The notes under the pieces are model-generated. The model was not told the DNA's origin, made no database searches, and saw only the letters and a list, made by a program, of their open reading frames with translations. From contig NZ_NFMB01000009.1 of assembly GCF_002161215.1 (NCBI RefSeq), forward strand, positions 62,001 to 126,000: DNA of 64,000 nt. The letters run 5' to 3'. Positions 40,593 through 51,892 of the stretch are shown piece after piece. Each line of letters begins with the position of its first letter. Position 1 is the first letter of the stretch. The translations under genes were made by a program, and so were the position numbers. Origin of the DNA: Flavonifractor sp. An10 (lineage in GTDB: Bacteria > Bacillota > Clostridia > Oscillospirales > Oscillospiraceae).

Positions 40593-42861
40593 GCTGGCAT
40601 GGTTTGCCGGCGCCTTCTCGGCGGCGGTCTTCCTGGCGGTATACCTGCTGCCGGAGGGGCTTCTGCTCCCGGCAGGGGCGGCGTGTGCCCTGGCGGCCCT
40701 GCTGGGGCGGCTGCTCCAAGGTGACCACCGCCGGCGGATGATGCTGGCCTGCCTGGGTCTGGCGGCGGGGCTGATGTGGACGGGCACCTATGGCCAGCTG
40801 ACCCACGCCCCGGCCCAAGCCCTGGCGGGGACGGAGGGCACCATCTCCGCCACGGCGGCGGACTGGCCCCGGGAGACCGCCTACGGCAGCTCGGTGCTGG
40901 TGTATCTCCGCCCGGAGAAGGGCCTGCCCATCTCCACCCGGCTGTACCTGGACGATCCGTCCCCCGGGCTGCGGCCCGGTGACCGGCTGACCGTTCCGGC
41001 GGAGCTGCGCCTGGCGGACACCATCGCCGGGGAGCACACCGACTACTACTACGCCAAGGGCATCCTGCTGGTGGCCTACGGCGAGGGGGAGGCGGAGGTA
41101 TCCCGTCCGGCCCGTCCGCCCTGGTGGACGTGGCCGGCCTATGCGGCCAGGGCCCTGGAGGACAGCGTGGCCCGGGCCTTCCCCGACTGGGCCGCGCCTC
41201 TGATCACCGCCCTGATCACCGGCGAGGACTCAGGTATGGACGGGGGCGAGTACGCCGCCCTCCGGCGTACCGGCCTGTCCCACGTCATCTCGGTGTCCGG
41301 CCTTCACGTGTCCTTTCTGGCGGGGTGCCTGGCCGCCCTGCTGGGGGCGTGGAGGCGGCGCACCGCCGTGATCAGCATCGCCCTTATGTTCTTCTTCGCC
41401 GCCGCGGTGGGGAACACTCCGGCGGTGCTGCGGGCGGCCTTCATGCAGTCCATGCTGCTGCTGGCGCCCCTGGTGGGGCGGGAGGACGACCGTGCCACCT
41501 CCCTCTTTACCATCCTGATGCTCCTGCTGGCGGCCAACCCCTACGCGGCGGCCAGCGTGTCCCTCCAGCTCTCCTTCGCCGCCGTGGCGGGGATCTACCT
41601 GTTCACCGGTGGGCTGAACGACAGGCTCCGGGCCCTGCTCCCAAGCGAGCCCAAGGGCTTCTGGCCCCGGCTGGGCAAACTGGCAGGGGAGTTCGTGTCT
41701 GCCAGCCTGTCCACAACCCTGGGGGCCATTGTGTTCACCACGCCCCTGACGGCGGTGTATTTCCACTCGGTGTCCCTCATCGCGCCCCTGGCCAACCTGC
41801 TCACCCTGTGGGCCTTCTCCCTGGCCTTTCTGGGCGGGCTGGCGGTGTCGCTGGCGGGGCTGGCCCTCCCGGCCCTGGCCGGGGTGCTGGCCTGGCCCGT
41901 GTCCCTGGCGGTATGGTTTGTCCAGACCGTGACGGCGGCCCTGGCCCGCCTGCCCTTCGCCTCGGTGTCCACCCAGTCGGTCTATCTCAGGCTGTGGCTG
42001 CTGCTGGTGTACGGCCTGCTGCTGCTCTACCTGCTCTGGCGGGGAGAGAAAAAGCGGCCTCTGGTGCCCGTGGGGCTGGGGAGCGCGGCCCTGTGCGGGG
42101 CCCTGGTATTCAGCGCCGCCGCCCGCACCGGCGGCGCCCTCACCGTGTCGGTGCTGGACGTGGGGCAGGGCCTGTCGGTGGCCCTCGCCTCCGGCGGCCG
42201 CACCGCCCTGGTGGACTGCGGCGGCACCGGCTCCGACGATCCCGGCGACGTGGCCGCCGACTACTTTCAGGATCTGGGCCTGCGGCGCATTGATCTGGTG
42301 GTGCTCACCCACTACCATGAGGATCACGCCGGCGGGGTGCCGGAGCTGCTCAACCGCCTGGACGTGGGCCTGCTGATCCTCCCCGACGTGGAGGAGGATG
42401 ACCATCTGCGGGCGGAGATCACCGCGCTGGCCGCGGAGCGGGGCGTGGAGACCCTGTTTGTCAGCGAGAACACCGGCGTGGAGCTGGGGGAGGCCGCCTT
42501 GACAATCTACGGCCCCCTGGGCACCGGCGGGGGCAATGAGGAGGGCTTGTCCATCCTCTGCACCGCCGGGGACTTCGACGCCCTGATTACCGGGGACATG
42601 AACAGCGCGGTGGAGCACCGGCTGGTGAAGTACGGGAACCTGCCCGACATCGAGCTGCTGGTGGCGGGCCACCACGGCTCCAAGTACTCCACCTCGGAGG
42701 AGCTGCTGCTGGAGACACGGCCGGAGACGGCGGTGATCTCCACCGGCTACAACACCTACGGCCACCCGGCCCCCGAGACCCTGGAGCGCCTGGCCGCCGC
42801 CGGGTGCGACATCTACCGCACCGACTGGTCGGGGACGGTCACCGTCACCGCCCAACCATAG
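40585..42861 (+). CDS. comEC: DNA uptake channel ComEC/Rec2
   Basis: 758 residues from GTG 40585. N-terminal TM helices and DUF4131-type OB region, competence domain with the hallmark SHVISVSGLHVSFLAGCLAA and many TM helices (~245-490), then a C-terminal metallo-beta-lactamase-like domain with VLTHYHEDHAGGVPELL and AGHHGSKYSTSEELL. In transformable bacteria ComEC carries single-stranded DNA through the membrane and the lactamase-like domain may degrade one strand. No comEA beside it. Followed by holA 14 bp later, a common Firmicutes order. Confidence 0.92.
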   Translation: MRKLAWFAGAFSAAVFLAVYLLPEGLLLPAGAACALAALLGRLLQGDHRRRMMLACLGLAAGLMWTGTYGQLTHAPAQALAGTEGTISATAADWPRETAYGSSVLVYLRPEKGLPISTRLYLDDPSPGLRPGDRLTVPAELRLADTIAGEHTDYYYAKGILLVAYGEGEAEVSRPARPPWWTWPAYAARALEDSVARAFPDWAAPLITALITGEDSGMDGGEYAALRRTGLSHVISVSGLHVSFLAGCLAALLGAWRRRTAVISIALMFFFAAAVGNTPAVLRAAFMQSMLLLAPLVGREDDRATSLFTILMLLLAANPYAAASVSLQLSFAAVAGIYLFTGGLNDRLRALLPSEPKGFWPRLGKLAGEFVSASLSTTLGAIVFTTPLTAVYFHSVSLIAPLANLLTLWAFSLAFLGGLAVSLAGLALPALAGVLAWPVSLAVWFVQTVTAALARLPFASVSTQSVYLRLWLLLVYGLLLLYLLWRGEKKRPLVPVGLGSAALCGALVFSAAARTGGALTVSVLDVGQGLSVALASGGRTALVDCGGTGSDDPGDVAADYFQDLGLRRIDLVVLTHYHEDHAGGVPELLNRLDVGLLILPDVEEDDHLRAEITALAAERGVETLFVSENTGVELGEAALTIYGPLGTGGGNEEGLSILCTAGDFDALITGDMNSAVEHRLVKYGNLPDIELLVAGHHGSKYSTSEELLLETRPETAVISTGYNTYGHPAPETLERLAAAGCDIYRTDWSGTVTVTAQP

Positions 42862-42875
42862 AAACGAGGGATTTC

Positions 42876-43913
42876 ATGCCGCCCAAAGGAAAAGCGGACA
42901 ACACTGCCTATCAGAAATTGAAGAAGGATATTAAGGAGGGAACCATCGGCACCCTCTACGTGTTCCACGGGGAGGAGGCCTACCTCCGGGATTTCTACCT
43001 GGGGCAGATGAAGAAAAAGCTCCTGCCCGCCGGCATGGAGGAGTTCAACCTCCACACCATGAACGGGAAGGAGTTCGACGTGAAGACCCTGGCCCAGATG
43101 GTGGACTGCCTGCCCATGATGAGCCAGCGCACCATGATCGTGGTCAGCGACTACGACATCTTCAAGGGGGACAAGGACGCCCTGGCGGCGGTGCTGAAGG
43201 ATCTGCCCGACTACGTGTGCCTGGTGTTTGTCTACGACCTGCTGGAATATAAATCAGACGCCCGTACCAGGCTGGCCGCCCTGCTGAAGGAGAAGGGGAG
43301 CGTGGTGCCCTTCAACCGCCAGGGCCAGGGTGACTTGATCGACTGGATTTCCCGCCGCTTCCGGGCCCTGGATCACGACATCGGCACCGAGGACGCCAAG
43401 TATCTGATCTTCCTGTGCGGCGACCTGATGAACAACCTGATCTCCGAGATCGGCAAGATCGGGGCCTATGCCAGGCACCACCGGGTGACCCGGCAGGACA
43501 TCGACGCCGTGGCCACTCCTCAGCTGGACGCGGTGGTGTTCCAGATGACCGACGCCATCGCCGCCGGCAACTTTGACCAGGCGGCCTCGGTGCTGGGGGA
43601 TCTCCTCCACATGCAGGAGGCCCCCATCAAGCTGCTGGCCGTGCTGGGCAAGCAGCTGCGGCAGCTCTACACTGCCCGGCTGGCCATCGAGCACAAGAAG
43701 GGGACAAAATACCTGATGGAGCTGTGGGGGATGCGCTCCTCCTATCCGGCGGAGCGGCTGATGCAGTCCGCCCGGCGCTTCTCCCTGCCCTGGTGCCGCC
43801 GGGCGGTGGTGCGCTGCGGGGAGACGGATCTGGCCATGAAGTCCACCGGGGCGGACGGCGAGGAACTGCTCATCGGCCTGCTCATGGAGCTGGCCGTCAA
43901 GAAAGGAGCCTGA
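42876..43913 (+). CDS. holA: DNA polymerase III subunit delta
   Basis: 345 residues from ATG 42876. Matches HolA: N-terminal LYVFHGEEAYLRDFYL, NLHTMNGKEFDVKTL, a degenerate AAA+ core lacking a Walker A (as known for delta) and a C-terminal collar helix bundle (VFQMTDAIAAGNFDQAASVL, EAPIKLLAVLGKQLRQLY). Delta opens the sliding clamp in the clamp loader. Position after comEC is typical. Confidence 0.93.
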   Translation: MPPKGKADNTAYQKLKKDIKEGTIGTLYVFHGEEAYLRDFYLGQMKKKLLPAGMEEFNLHTMNGKEFDVKTLAQMVDCLPMMSQRTMIVVSDYDIFKGDKDALAAVLKDLPDYVCLVFVYDLLEYKSDARTRLAALLKEKGSVVPFNRQGQGDLIDWISRRFRALDHDIGTEDAKYLIFLCGDLMNNLISEIGKIGAYARHHRVTRQDIDAVATPQLDAVVFQMTDAIAAGNFDQAASVLGDLLHMQEAPIKLLAVLGKQLRQLYTARLAIEHKKGTKYLMELWGMRSSYPAERLMQSARRFSLPWCRRAVVRCGETDLAMKSTGADGEELLIGLLMELAVKKGA

Positions 43914-43915
43914 AT

Positions 43916-44344
43916 ATGAAGAACAAGACCTGGATGGGAGTGGCCGCCGCGGCGGCCGTGGGGGCCGCGGGCTGGTACTGGGCGGCTGGCAGCCGCCGCC
44001 GGGCGGTGGAGCATCTGCGCCGGGAGGCCAAGCGCCTGCTGGCGGTGCGCAGGGACGAGCTGGCCGCGCTGTGCGCCGCCGCCGAGGCCGGGGAGCTGGC
44101 CGCCGACGCCCTGGGGCCGGTGCCTCTGGACGGGGTGGAGCTGGAGTCCGTCCGCCTGGAGAACGGCGCCGCGGTGCTCACGCTCCGGGGAGAGCGGGGG
44201 GCCGCCTGGCTGTCCAGCGTCCCGCTGGCCCAGCTGGGCATCCACGGACAGCCCTGGCGGGGGAGCGCCCGGCCCGGCGCCCTCTACACCGAGTACCTGG
44301 GGGGCGGCTGGTACGCCGGCTACGCCTGCCTGGGCTGGCGCTGA
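43916..44344 (+). CDS. Hypothetical protein with N-terminal membrane anchor
   Basis: 142 residues from ATG 43916, two bases after holA, with GAAAGGAG upstream. An N-terminal hydrophobic helix (~6-24) could be an anchor or uncleaved signal. The remainder is Ala/Arg/Glu-rich and helical followed by a beta-like region (GVELESVRLENGAAVLTLRG) and a Gly/Tyr-rich end (YLGGGWYAGYACLGWR). No family recognised. Sits between holA and rnmV in the same operon, so probably real. Confidence 0.6.
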   Translation: MKNKTWMGVAAAAAVGAAGWYWAAGSRRRAVEHLRREAKRLLAVRRDELAALCAAAEAGELAADALGPVPLDGVELESVRLENGAAVLTLRGERGAAWLSSVPLAQLGIHGQPWRGSARPGALYTEYLGGGWYAGYACLGWR

Positions 44345-44345
44345 C

Positions 44346-44957
44346 ATGCTGCGCATCCGGGAGGCCATTGTGGTGGAGGGCCGCTACGACAAAAACACCC
44401 TCTCCCAGCTGGTGGACACCGTCATTATTGAGACCTCCGGCTTCGGTATCTTTAAGGATAAGGAGCGGCTGGCCCTGCTGCGCCGCCTGGCGGAAAAGCG
44501 GGGGCTGATCGTCCTCACCGATCCGGACGGGGCGGGCTTTGTGATCCGCAGCCACCTGAGGGGCAGCCTGCCTCCGGATCGGGTGAAGCACGCCTATGTG
44601 CCCGACATCTACGGCAAGGAGCGCCGCAAGCGCCAGGGCGGCAAGGAGGGCAAGCTGGGCGTGGAGGGCATGCGGCCGGAGGTGCTGGAGGCCGCCCTCC
44701 GACGGGCGGGGGCCACCTTCCTGGACGAGGAGGGGGAGCGGGCCGCCCCGGCCGGACGTCCTATCACCAAGGCGGATTTTGTCGCTCTGGGCCTGTCCGG
44801 CGGCCCCGGGGCGGCGGAAAAGCGGCGGGCCCTGCTCCAGCGGCTGGGGCTGCCCGAACACCTGTCCCCCAACGCCATGCTGGAGGTGCTCAACGCCCTG
44901 TTTACCCGCGAGGAGCTGGACGGTCTGCTACGGGGCCCGTCAGGCGGATCCCTCTGA
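44346..44957 (+). CDS. rnmV: Ribonuclease M5
   Basis: 203 residues from ATG 44346, one base after the previous stop. TOPRIM domain with catalytic Glu in IVVEGRYDKNTL and the DxD motif in VLTDPDGAGFVIR, plus a DUF4093-type C-terminus (ITKADFVALGLSGGPGAAEK, LLQRLGLPEHLSPNAML). RNase M5 does the final maturation of the 5S rRNA precursor in low-GC Firmicutes. Last gene of the operon. Confidence 0.9.
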   Translation: MLRIREAIVVEGRYDKNTLSQLVDTVIIETSGFGIFKDKERLALLRRLAEKRGLIVLTDPDGAGFVIRSHLRGSLPPDRVKHAYVPDIYGKERRKRQGGKEGKLGVEGMRPEVLEAALRRAGATFLDEEGERAAPAGRPITKADFVALGLSGGPGAAEKRRALLQRLGLPEHLSPNAMLEVLNALFTREELDGLLRGPSGGSL

Positions 44958-44987
44958 AAAATTTCCTCCCAAAATTTCAAAAAGGGC

Positions 44988-45016
44988 TTGACGAAGAAGT
45001 TAAGTTGTGCTATCTT
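44988..45016 (+). promoter_or_regulatory. Promoter of the rubrerythrin gene and AT-rich control region
   Basis: TTGACG (44988-44993), 17-bp spacer, TATCTT (45011-45016). Immediately downstream (45017-45050) is a strongly AT-rich stretch with several short dyads (ATAATAATTATTA) that may bind a Fur/PerR-type regulator; no perfect PerR box is visible. Leader ~90 nt to ATG 45111. Confidence 0.6.
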
Positions 45017-45110
45017 ATTATCAGAAATAATAATTATTACTGATTACTATTTCTCTACACAATGAGATCAAAGTAAACAAATGGTAAATATGTTTAGGAG
45101 GTAATGAAAC

Positions 45111-45653
45111 ATGAAAAAGTGGGTTTGCTCCGTCTGTGGTTACGTGCATGAGGGTGACGCCGCCCCCGACTTCTGCCCCATCTGCAAGGCCCCCAAGGAG
45201 AAGTTCGTCCTCCAGGGCGGCGACCGCACCTGGGCTGCCGAGCACGTGGTGGGCGTGGCCAAGGGCGCTCCCGAGGAGATCATCCAGGGCCTGCGTGAGA
45301 ACTTCCAGGGCGAGTGCTCCGAGGTCGGCATGTATCTGGCCATGTCCCGGGTGGCTCACCGCGAGGGCTATCCCGAGATCGGCCTGTACTGGGAGAAGGC
45401 CGCCTATGAGGAGGCCGAGCACGCCGCCAAGTTCGCCGAGCTGCTGGGCGAGGTGCTGACCGACTCCACCAAGAAGAACCTGGAGATGCGCGTCGACGCC
45501 GAGAACGGCGCCACCGCAGGCAAGTTCGAGCTGGCCAAGAAGGCCAAGGAGCTCAACCTGGACGCCATCCACGACACTGTTCACGAGATGGCCCGCGACG
45601 AGGCCCGCCACGGCAAGGCTTTCGAGGGCCTGCTGAAGCGCTACTTCGGCTAA
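45111..45653 (+). CDS. Reverse rubrerythrin (rubredoxin-ferritin-like fusion)
   Basis: 180 residues from ATG 45111 with TAGGAGG. The rubredoxin domain is at the N-terminus ([13 protein letters not shown] and DFCPICKAP) followed by a ferritin-like diiron domain ([57 protein letters not shown]). This order is that of reverse rubrerythrins of clostridia, which reduce hydrogen peroxide and oxygen with NADH through electron donors. Expected to be strongly expressed: codons are restricted to favoured ones. Terminator follows. Confidence 0.93.
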   Translation: MKKWVCSVCGYVHEGDAAPDFCPICKAPKEKFVLQGGDRTWAAEHVVGVAKGAPEEIIQGLRENFQGECSEVGMYLAMSRVAHREGYPEIGLYWEKAAYEEAEHAAKFAELLGEVLTDSTKKNLEMRVDAENGATAGKFELAKKAKELNLDAIHDTVHEMARDEARHGKAFEGLLKRYFG

Positions 45654-45680
45654 TCAAAACCGCAGAAACAAGCACTTTTT

Positions 45681-45719
45681 GAGAGGGAATGGGGAGACCT
45701 GTTCCCTCTCTTTTTATTT
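45681..45719 (+). terminator. Terminator after rubrerythrin
   Basis: GAGAGGGAA / TTCCCTCTC inverted repeat followed by TTTTTATTT. Confidence 0.85.
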
Positions 45720-45800
45720 CATCTTGTACAAAACTGGTACATGGAGCTTTTCAGGCCCCATGTTTTCTCTTCAAGTGGTACAAATATGTACCATTTCGCA

Positions 45801-45962
45801 GGTCTTGCTTGAAAAATGTCAGCATGCCCAGTCAGCGGGCCTTTAGCCCCCTGGTCGGTACAATTTTTCTTGAAACCAGCCAGGATATCTGCGGAAAATG
45901 GTTTGCCAGCGGCCACGAGTTCTTTGCCTGTCGGGTACATCGCCAATTTTCAAACAAAACCC
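45801..45962. repeat. MITE-like element B (162 bp)
   Basis: 162 bp with ends GGTCTTGCTTGAAAAATG and, complemented, GGGTTTTGTTTGAAAAT, related to the IS5-family ends at 34352/35197. Interior shares CATGCCC, the GGGCCTTTAGCCCCCTGG block and a GGCGATGT segment near the right end with element A at 4949. It lies in the 561-bp gene-free stretch between rubrerythrin and trkA; apart from this element and the trkA promoter that stretch shows no gene. Confidence 0.65.
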
Positions 45963-46126
45963 ACGTGCTTTGACTCCAGCCAGTCCGGCTAGAAACAGCG
46001 GATGAACCTGGCTCTGGTTCAGGAAACTCCGGCCTGCCGGAGTGGCGGCCGGGCCGCAGAACAGCCGGCGAAAGCGGGATTTGACAGGGCCGAATAGGAG
46101 AATAGAAACAAAATTTCATTCCGCTC

Positions 46127-46155
46127 TTGCATATCGGTACAGTTTGCGCTAAGAT
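46127..46155 (+). promoter_or_regulatory. Promoter of trkA-trkH
   Basis: TTGCAT (46127-46132), 17-bp spacer, TAAGAT (46150-46155), 60 bp upstream of the trkA start. Confidence 0.6.
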
Positions 46156-46214
46156 GGGCTTTACAGCGTGTGTGCTGGATTGAATTGGGATTGTTTGAAA
46201 GGAATGAAACAGGT

Positions 46215-47606
46215 TTGAAAATCATCATCGTGGGAGATGGCAAGGTCGGCTTTGCCCTGGCGGAGCACCTCTCCCAGGAGGAGCACGACGTCACGGTCAT
46301 TGATACCAACGACGACGCCCTCCGCCGGGCCTCTGAGGCCCTGGACGTTCTGTGCGTCAAGGGCAATGGTGCGTCCCTGTCCGCCCTGCGGGAGGCGGAG
46401 GCGGGGAGCGCGGACGTGGTGATCGCCGCGACCAGCATGGATGAGATCAACATGGTCTGCTCCCTGGCCGCGAAGAGGCTGGGCGCCAAGTACACCATCG
46501 CCCGGGTGCGCAACGTGGAGTACGCCAAGGAGCTCTCCCTGCTCAAGGATTCCCTGGGTATTGATCTGGTGATCAATCCGGAGAATGCCGCGGCGGTGGA
46601 GATCTCCCGCCTGCTCCGTTTCCCCCCGGCCTCCAATCTGGAGACCTTCTGCCGGGGCAGGGTGGAGCTCATCAGCTTCCGCGTCCGGGAGGAGGACTTC
46701 CTGGTGGGCAAGCCCCTGTCGGCCCAGAGCAGCCAGATCCAGGAGCTGCCCATGCTCTTCTGCGCGGTGGAGCGGGAAGGGGAGGACGTGGTGATCCCCG
46801 ACGGCTCCTTCGTGCCCCGGGTGGGCGACCGGCTCTACCTCATCGGCCAGCCCACCGGCCTGACCGCCTTCTTCCGCCTGCTGGGCCGCCACACCCCCAA
46901 GAGCCGCAACGTCTTCCTGGTGGGCGGCGGGCGCATCGCCTACTACCTGGCCGCCATCCTGGATCGTCTGGGCGTGCGGGTGAAGATCGTGGAGCGGAGT
47001 GAGGAGCGGTGCCGGGTGCTCAGCGAGGCCCTGCCCCACGCCACCATCCTGTGCGGGGACGGCACCGACCAGCAGCTGCTGGAGGAGGAGAACGTGGCCG
47101 CCGCCGACGCCTTTGTGGCCCTCACCGACCGGGATGAGGATAACCTCATCATCTCCCTCTACGCCATGCAGCAGGGTATTGCCAAAGTGGTGGCCAAGTC
47201 CAACCGGCAGAACTATGCCGGCATCGCCCACGCCGCCGGGCTGGACAGCGTGATCTCCCCCAAGCTGATCACCGCCGGCCAGATCCTCCAGGTGGTGCGC
47301 GGCATGCAGAACTCCAAGGGCAGCGTGATGAACGCCCTGTACAAGATCGCCGACGGCCACGCGGAGGCCATGGAGTTTGTAGCCAACGAGACCACCCGCT
47401 ATCAGGGAGTGCCCCTGAAGGAGCTGAAGCTGAAGAAGGGGATCCTGATCGCGGTGCTGGTTCACAACGGACGCATCATCATCCCCGACGGCTCCGCCGT
47501 GATCTCCGCCGGCGACACCGTGATCATCGTCTCCCGCAGCCATGGCATCCTGGACATCAACGATATCTATGACGATGCCCTGCTGGATCTGGGAGGCGTC
47601 CAATGA
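46215..47606 (+). CDS. trkA: Trk potassium uptake regulatory subunit TrkA
   Basis: 463 residues; TTG 46215 is chosen because the Rossmann fold begins right there (KIIIVGDGKVGFALAEHL) and AAAGGA lies 11 bp upstream. Two RCK_N/RCK_C pairs: first GDGKVG near residue 8, second NVFLVGGGRIAYYLAAIL near 231; both GxGxxG motifs bind NAD(H)/ATP. The protein gates the TrkH channel from the cytoplasmic side. It overlaps trkH by 4 bp (ATGA). Confidence 0.93.
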   Translation: MKIIIVGDGKVGFALAEHLSQEEHDVTVIDTNDDALRRASEALDVLCVKGNGASLSALREAEAGSADVVIAATSMDEINMVCSLAAKRLGAKYTIARVRNVEYAKELSLLKDSLGIDLVINPENAAAVEISRLLRFPPASNLETFCRGRVELISFRVREEDFLVGKPLSAQSSQIQELPMLFCAVEREGEDVVIPDGSFVPRVGDRLYLIGQPTGLTAFFRLLGRHTPKSRNVFLVGGGRIAYYLAAILDRLGVRVKIVERSEERCRVLSEALPHATILCGDGTDQQLLEEENVAAADAFVALTDRDEDNLIISLYAMQQGIAKVVAKSNRQNYAGIAHAAGLDSVISPKLITAGQILQVVRGMQNSKGSVMNALYKIADGHAEAMEFVANETTRYQGVPLKELKLKKGILIAVLVHNGRIIIPDGSAVISAGDTVIIVSRSHGILDINDIYDDALLDLGGVQ

Positions 47607-49039
47607 ACTTCCGACTGGTATTCCGCGTCACGGGCAAGACCCTGATGGTGCTGTCCATGACCATGCTGCTCCCCCTGCTGGTCTGCCTGATCTACCGGGA
47701 GAACCCCGTGCCCTTCCTGCTTGCCATCGCCATCACCGGGGGCGTGGGGCTGCTGCTCTCGCTGATCCGCAGCGACGACCACTTCTTCCCCCGGGAGGGC
47801 TTCTTCGCCGTGGCCCTGATCTGGCTGCTGGTGGGGGCATGCGGGGCCCTGCCCTTCTACTTCTGCGGGCAGTTTGCCTCCTACATAGACTGCTTTTTTG
47901 AGGCGGTGTCCGGCTTCACCACCACCGGCTCCTCCATCCTGACCGAGGTGGAATCCCTGCCCCATGGCATCCTCTTCTGGCGCTCCTTCATGCACTTCTT
48001 GGGCGGCATGGGGGTGCTGGTGCTCACCATCGCCCTGATGCCCAGCCTGGGCGGGCGCACCCTCCACCTGATGAAGGCGGAGAGCCCCGGCCCCATCGTC
48101 AGCAAGCTGGTGCCCAAGGCCAGCCAGTCCTCCAAGATCCTCTACGGCATCTACTGCGGCATGACCATCGTGGAGATCTTTGTGCTCTGCCTGGTGGGCA
48201 TGCCCTGGTTTGACAGCGTGGTCAACTCCTTCGCCATCGCCGGCACCGGCGGCTTCGCCATCAAGAACATCTCCATCGCCGCCTACGGCAGCCCCGCCAT
48301 CGAGATCGCCTGCACCGTGTTCATGCTGCTCTTCTCCGTGAACTTCTCGGTGTACTTCCTGATCCTCTGCGGCAAGATCCGCCAGGCCCTGCGCAGCGAC
48401 GAGCTGAAGTTCTTCCTGATTGTGGTGGCGGCCAGTACCGTGCTGATCTCCTTCAATATTTACAGCATGGTGGGCACGGCCGGGGACAGCGTCCGCCACG
48501 CCGCCTTCCAGGTGGCCTCCATCATCTCCACCACCGGCTTCGCCAGCACGGACTTTAACCTGTGGCCGGAGTTCTCCAAGACGATCCTGGTGCTGCTCAT
48601 GTTCATCGGCGCCTGCGCCGGCTCCACCGGCGGCGCCATCAAGTGCTCCCGGGTGCTGCTGCTCCTGCGGGCCATCCGCCGGGAGATCCGGCAGATCATC
48701 CACCCCCGGTCGGTCAACGTGGTCAAGCTGGACGGACGGGTGGTGGACGAAAAGGATCTCCGCTCCACCATGATCTTTTTCGCCGCCTATATGTTCATCA
48801 CCCTGGCGGCCATTCTCCTGGTCTCGGTGGACAACTTCTCCTTTGGCACCACCTTTACCGCCGTGGTCACCTGCATCGGCAACGTGGGCCCCGGCCTGGA
48901 GATGGTAGGCCCCATGGGCAACTTCTCCGCATTCTCCGGCTTCTCCAAGATCGTGCTGTCCATGTGCATGATCCTGGGCAGACTGGAAATCATTCCCGTC
49001 CTTGTGCTCTTTAGTGGAACTGCATGGAAGAAATCCTGA
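47603..49039 (+). CDS. trkH: Trk potassium uptake channel TrkH
   Basis: 478 residues from ATG 47603. Four M1-P-M2 repeats of the SKT superfamily: selectivity-filter regions in AVSGFTTTGSSIL, AIAGTGGFAIKN, STTGFASTDF and CIGNVGPGLEM, each with the key glycine. N-terminal extra helices as in TrkH. Takes up potassium (with proton or sodium coupling in some members). Followed by a terminator. Confidence 0.95.
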   Translation: MNFRLVFRVTGKTLMVLSMTMLLPLLVCLIYRENPVPFLLAIAITGGVGLLLSLIRSDDHFFPREGFFAVALIWLLVGACGALPFYFCGQFASYIDCFFEAVSGFTTTGSSILTEVESLPHGILFWRSFMHFLGGMGVLVLTIALMPSLGGRTLHLMKAESPGPIVSKLVPKASQSSKILYGIYCGMTIVEIFVLCLVGMPWFDSVVNSFAIAGTGGFAIKNISIAAYGSPAIEIACTVFMLLFSVNFSVYFLILCGKIRQALRSDELKFFLIVVAASTVLISFNIYSMVGTAGDSVRHAAFQVASIISTTGFASTDFNLWPEFSKTILVLLMFIGACAGSTGGAIKCSRVLLLLRAIRREIRQIIHPRSVNVVKLDGRVVDEKDLRSTMIFFAAYMFITLAAILLVSVDNFSFGTTFTAVVTCIGNVGPGLEMVGPMGNFSAFSGFSKIVLSMCMILGRLEIIPVLVLFSGTAWKKS

Positions 49040-49059
49040 ACCGCTGATTCGTTTTTGTG

Positions 49060-49098
49060 GAAAGCGTCAAATCCATCGGATTTGACGCTTTCTTTTTT
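49060..49098 (+). terminator. Terminator after trkH
   Basis: 15-bp perfect inverted repeat GAAAGCGTCAAATCC / GGATTTGACGCTTTC and a run of six T. Confidence 0.9.
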
Positions 49099-49107
49099 AA
49101 GATATAC

Positions 49108-49137
49108 TTGCCAAATGCCCCCGTATTGGAGTAATAT
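49108..49137 (+). promoter_or_regulatory. Promoter of hppA
   Basis: TTGCCA (49108-49113) and TAATAT (49132-49137), 18-bp spacer, 71 bp before ATG 49209. Confidence 0.55.
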
Positions 49138-49208
49138 ACTATTGTCTCTTATACCGGAAAAGCCTTGCGGTGCAAGGGGTTTCCAAAACAAAGGAGTGGG
49201 GTAAGTCA

Positions 49209-51314
<2,106 letters not shown>

Positions 51315-51326
51315 GACAAGGCTTTC

Positions 51327-51361
51327 AGCCCCCCGCGCCCTTCGGGCGCGGGGGGCTTTTT
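51327..51361 (+). terminator. Terminator after hppA
   Basis: AGCCCCCCGCGCCC / GGGCGCGGGGGGCT inverted repeat with TTC loop and T tail. Confidence 0.9.
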
Positions 51362-51402
51362 CGGCCCATTTTCAGCAAGTTGACGAAACTGGGAAACCAT
51401 AC

Positions 51403-51431
51403 TTGACAAAGTTTATCCAGAATGATATGTT
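51403..51431 (+). promoter_or_regulatory. Promoter and palindrome upstream of the Rrf2 gene
   Basis: TTGACA (51403-51408) and TATGTT (51426-51431), 17-bp spacer. The near-palindrome GACAAAGTTTATC (51405-51417) overlaps the -35, where a bound repressor would block transcription. A related palindrome lies upstream of the next gene at 51893. Confidence 0.6.
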
Positions 51432-51465
51432 ATACTCAGCAGTACAGAAGGGAGGGAGGACGCCG

Positions 51466-51870
51466 GTGATCACCCGGGAGACCGACTACGCGATCCGTCT
51501 GCTGCGCACCCTCAGCGACAGAGAGCGGCACACCGCGGCGGAGGCGGCGGAGCGGGAGCTGGTGCCCCAGCCCTTTGCGTACAAGATCCTCAAGAAGCTG
51601 TCCAAGGCGGGCCTTGTGGAGGTGACCCGGGGGGCCGACGGCGGCTGCCGCCTGCTGGCCGATCTGGAAAAGACCTCCCTCTATGACCTGATGGAGGCCA
51701 TGGGGGAGAGCTGCCGGCTCAGCGGCTGCACAGTGCCGGGCCACCGGTGTACCTGGCGGGAGGCCCACGGCGGCTGCACCGTCCACTGTCATCTGGCCGC
51801 CATTCAGGAAAAGCTGAATGGGGAGCTGAAAGCCCACACCCTGGCGGAGATCCTGCGGGAACCAACATAG
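51466..51870 (+). CDS. Rrf2-family transcriptional regulator
   Basis: 134 residues from GTG 51466 (GGGAGGGAGG 8 bp upstream; begins MITRETDYAIRLLRTL, the usual Rrf2 start). Winged HTH with VPQPFAYKILKKLSKAGLV and TRGADGGCRL. C-terminal cysteines in SCRLSGCTVPGHRCTWREAHGGCTVHC, here residues ~82-108, exceed the three ligands of IscR-type iron-sulfur regulators and could bind a cluster, metal or redox signal. Lies 60 bp upstream of the acyl-CoA dehydrogenase fusion; matching palindromes precede both genes, suggesting it controls itself and that gene. Confidence 0.88.
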   Translation: MITRETDYAIRLLRTLSDRERHTAAEAAERELVPQPFAYKILKKLSKAGLVEVTRGADGGCRLLADLEKTSLYDLMEAMGESCRLSGCTVPGHRCTWREAHGGCTVHCHLAAIQEKLNGELKAHTLAEILREPT

Positions 51871-51892
51871 CGTTTCTTTTACCCTGAAAATA

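Noticed and set aside
44994-45060. PerR box before rubrerythrin
   Set aside because: The AT-rich dyads do not form the 7-1-7 PerR consensus; only noted as an AT-rich control region.
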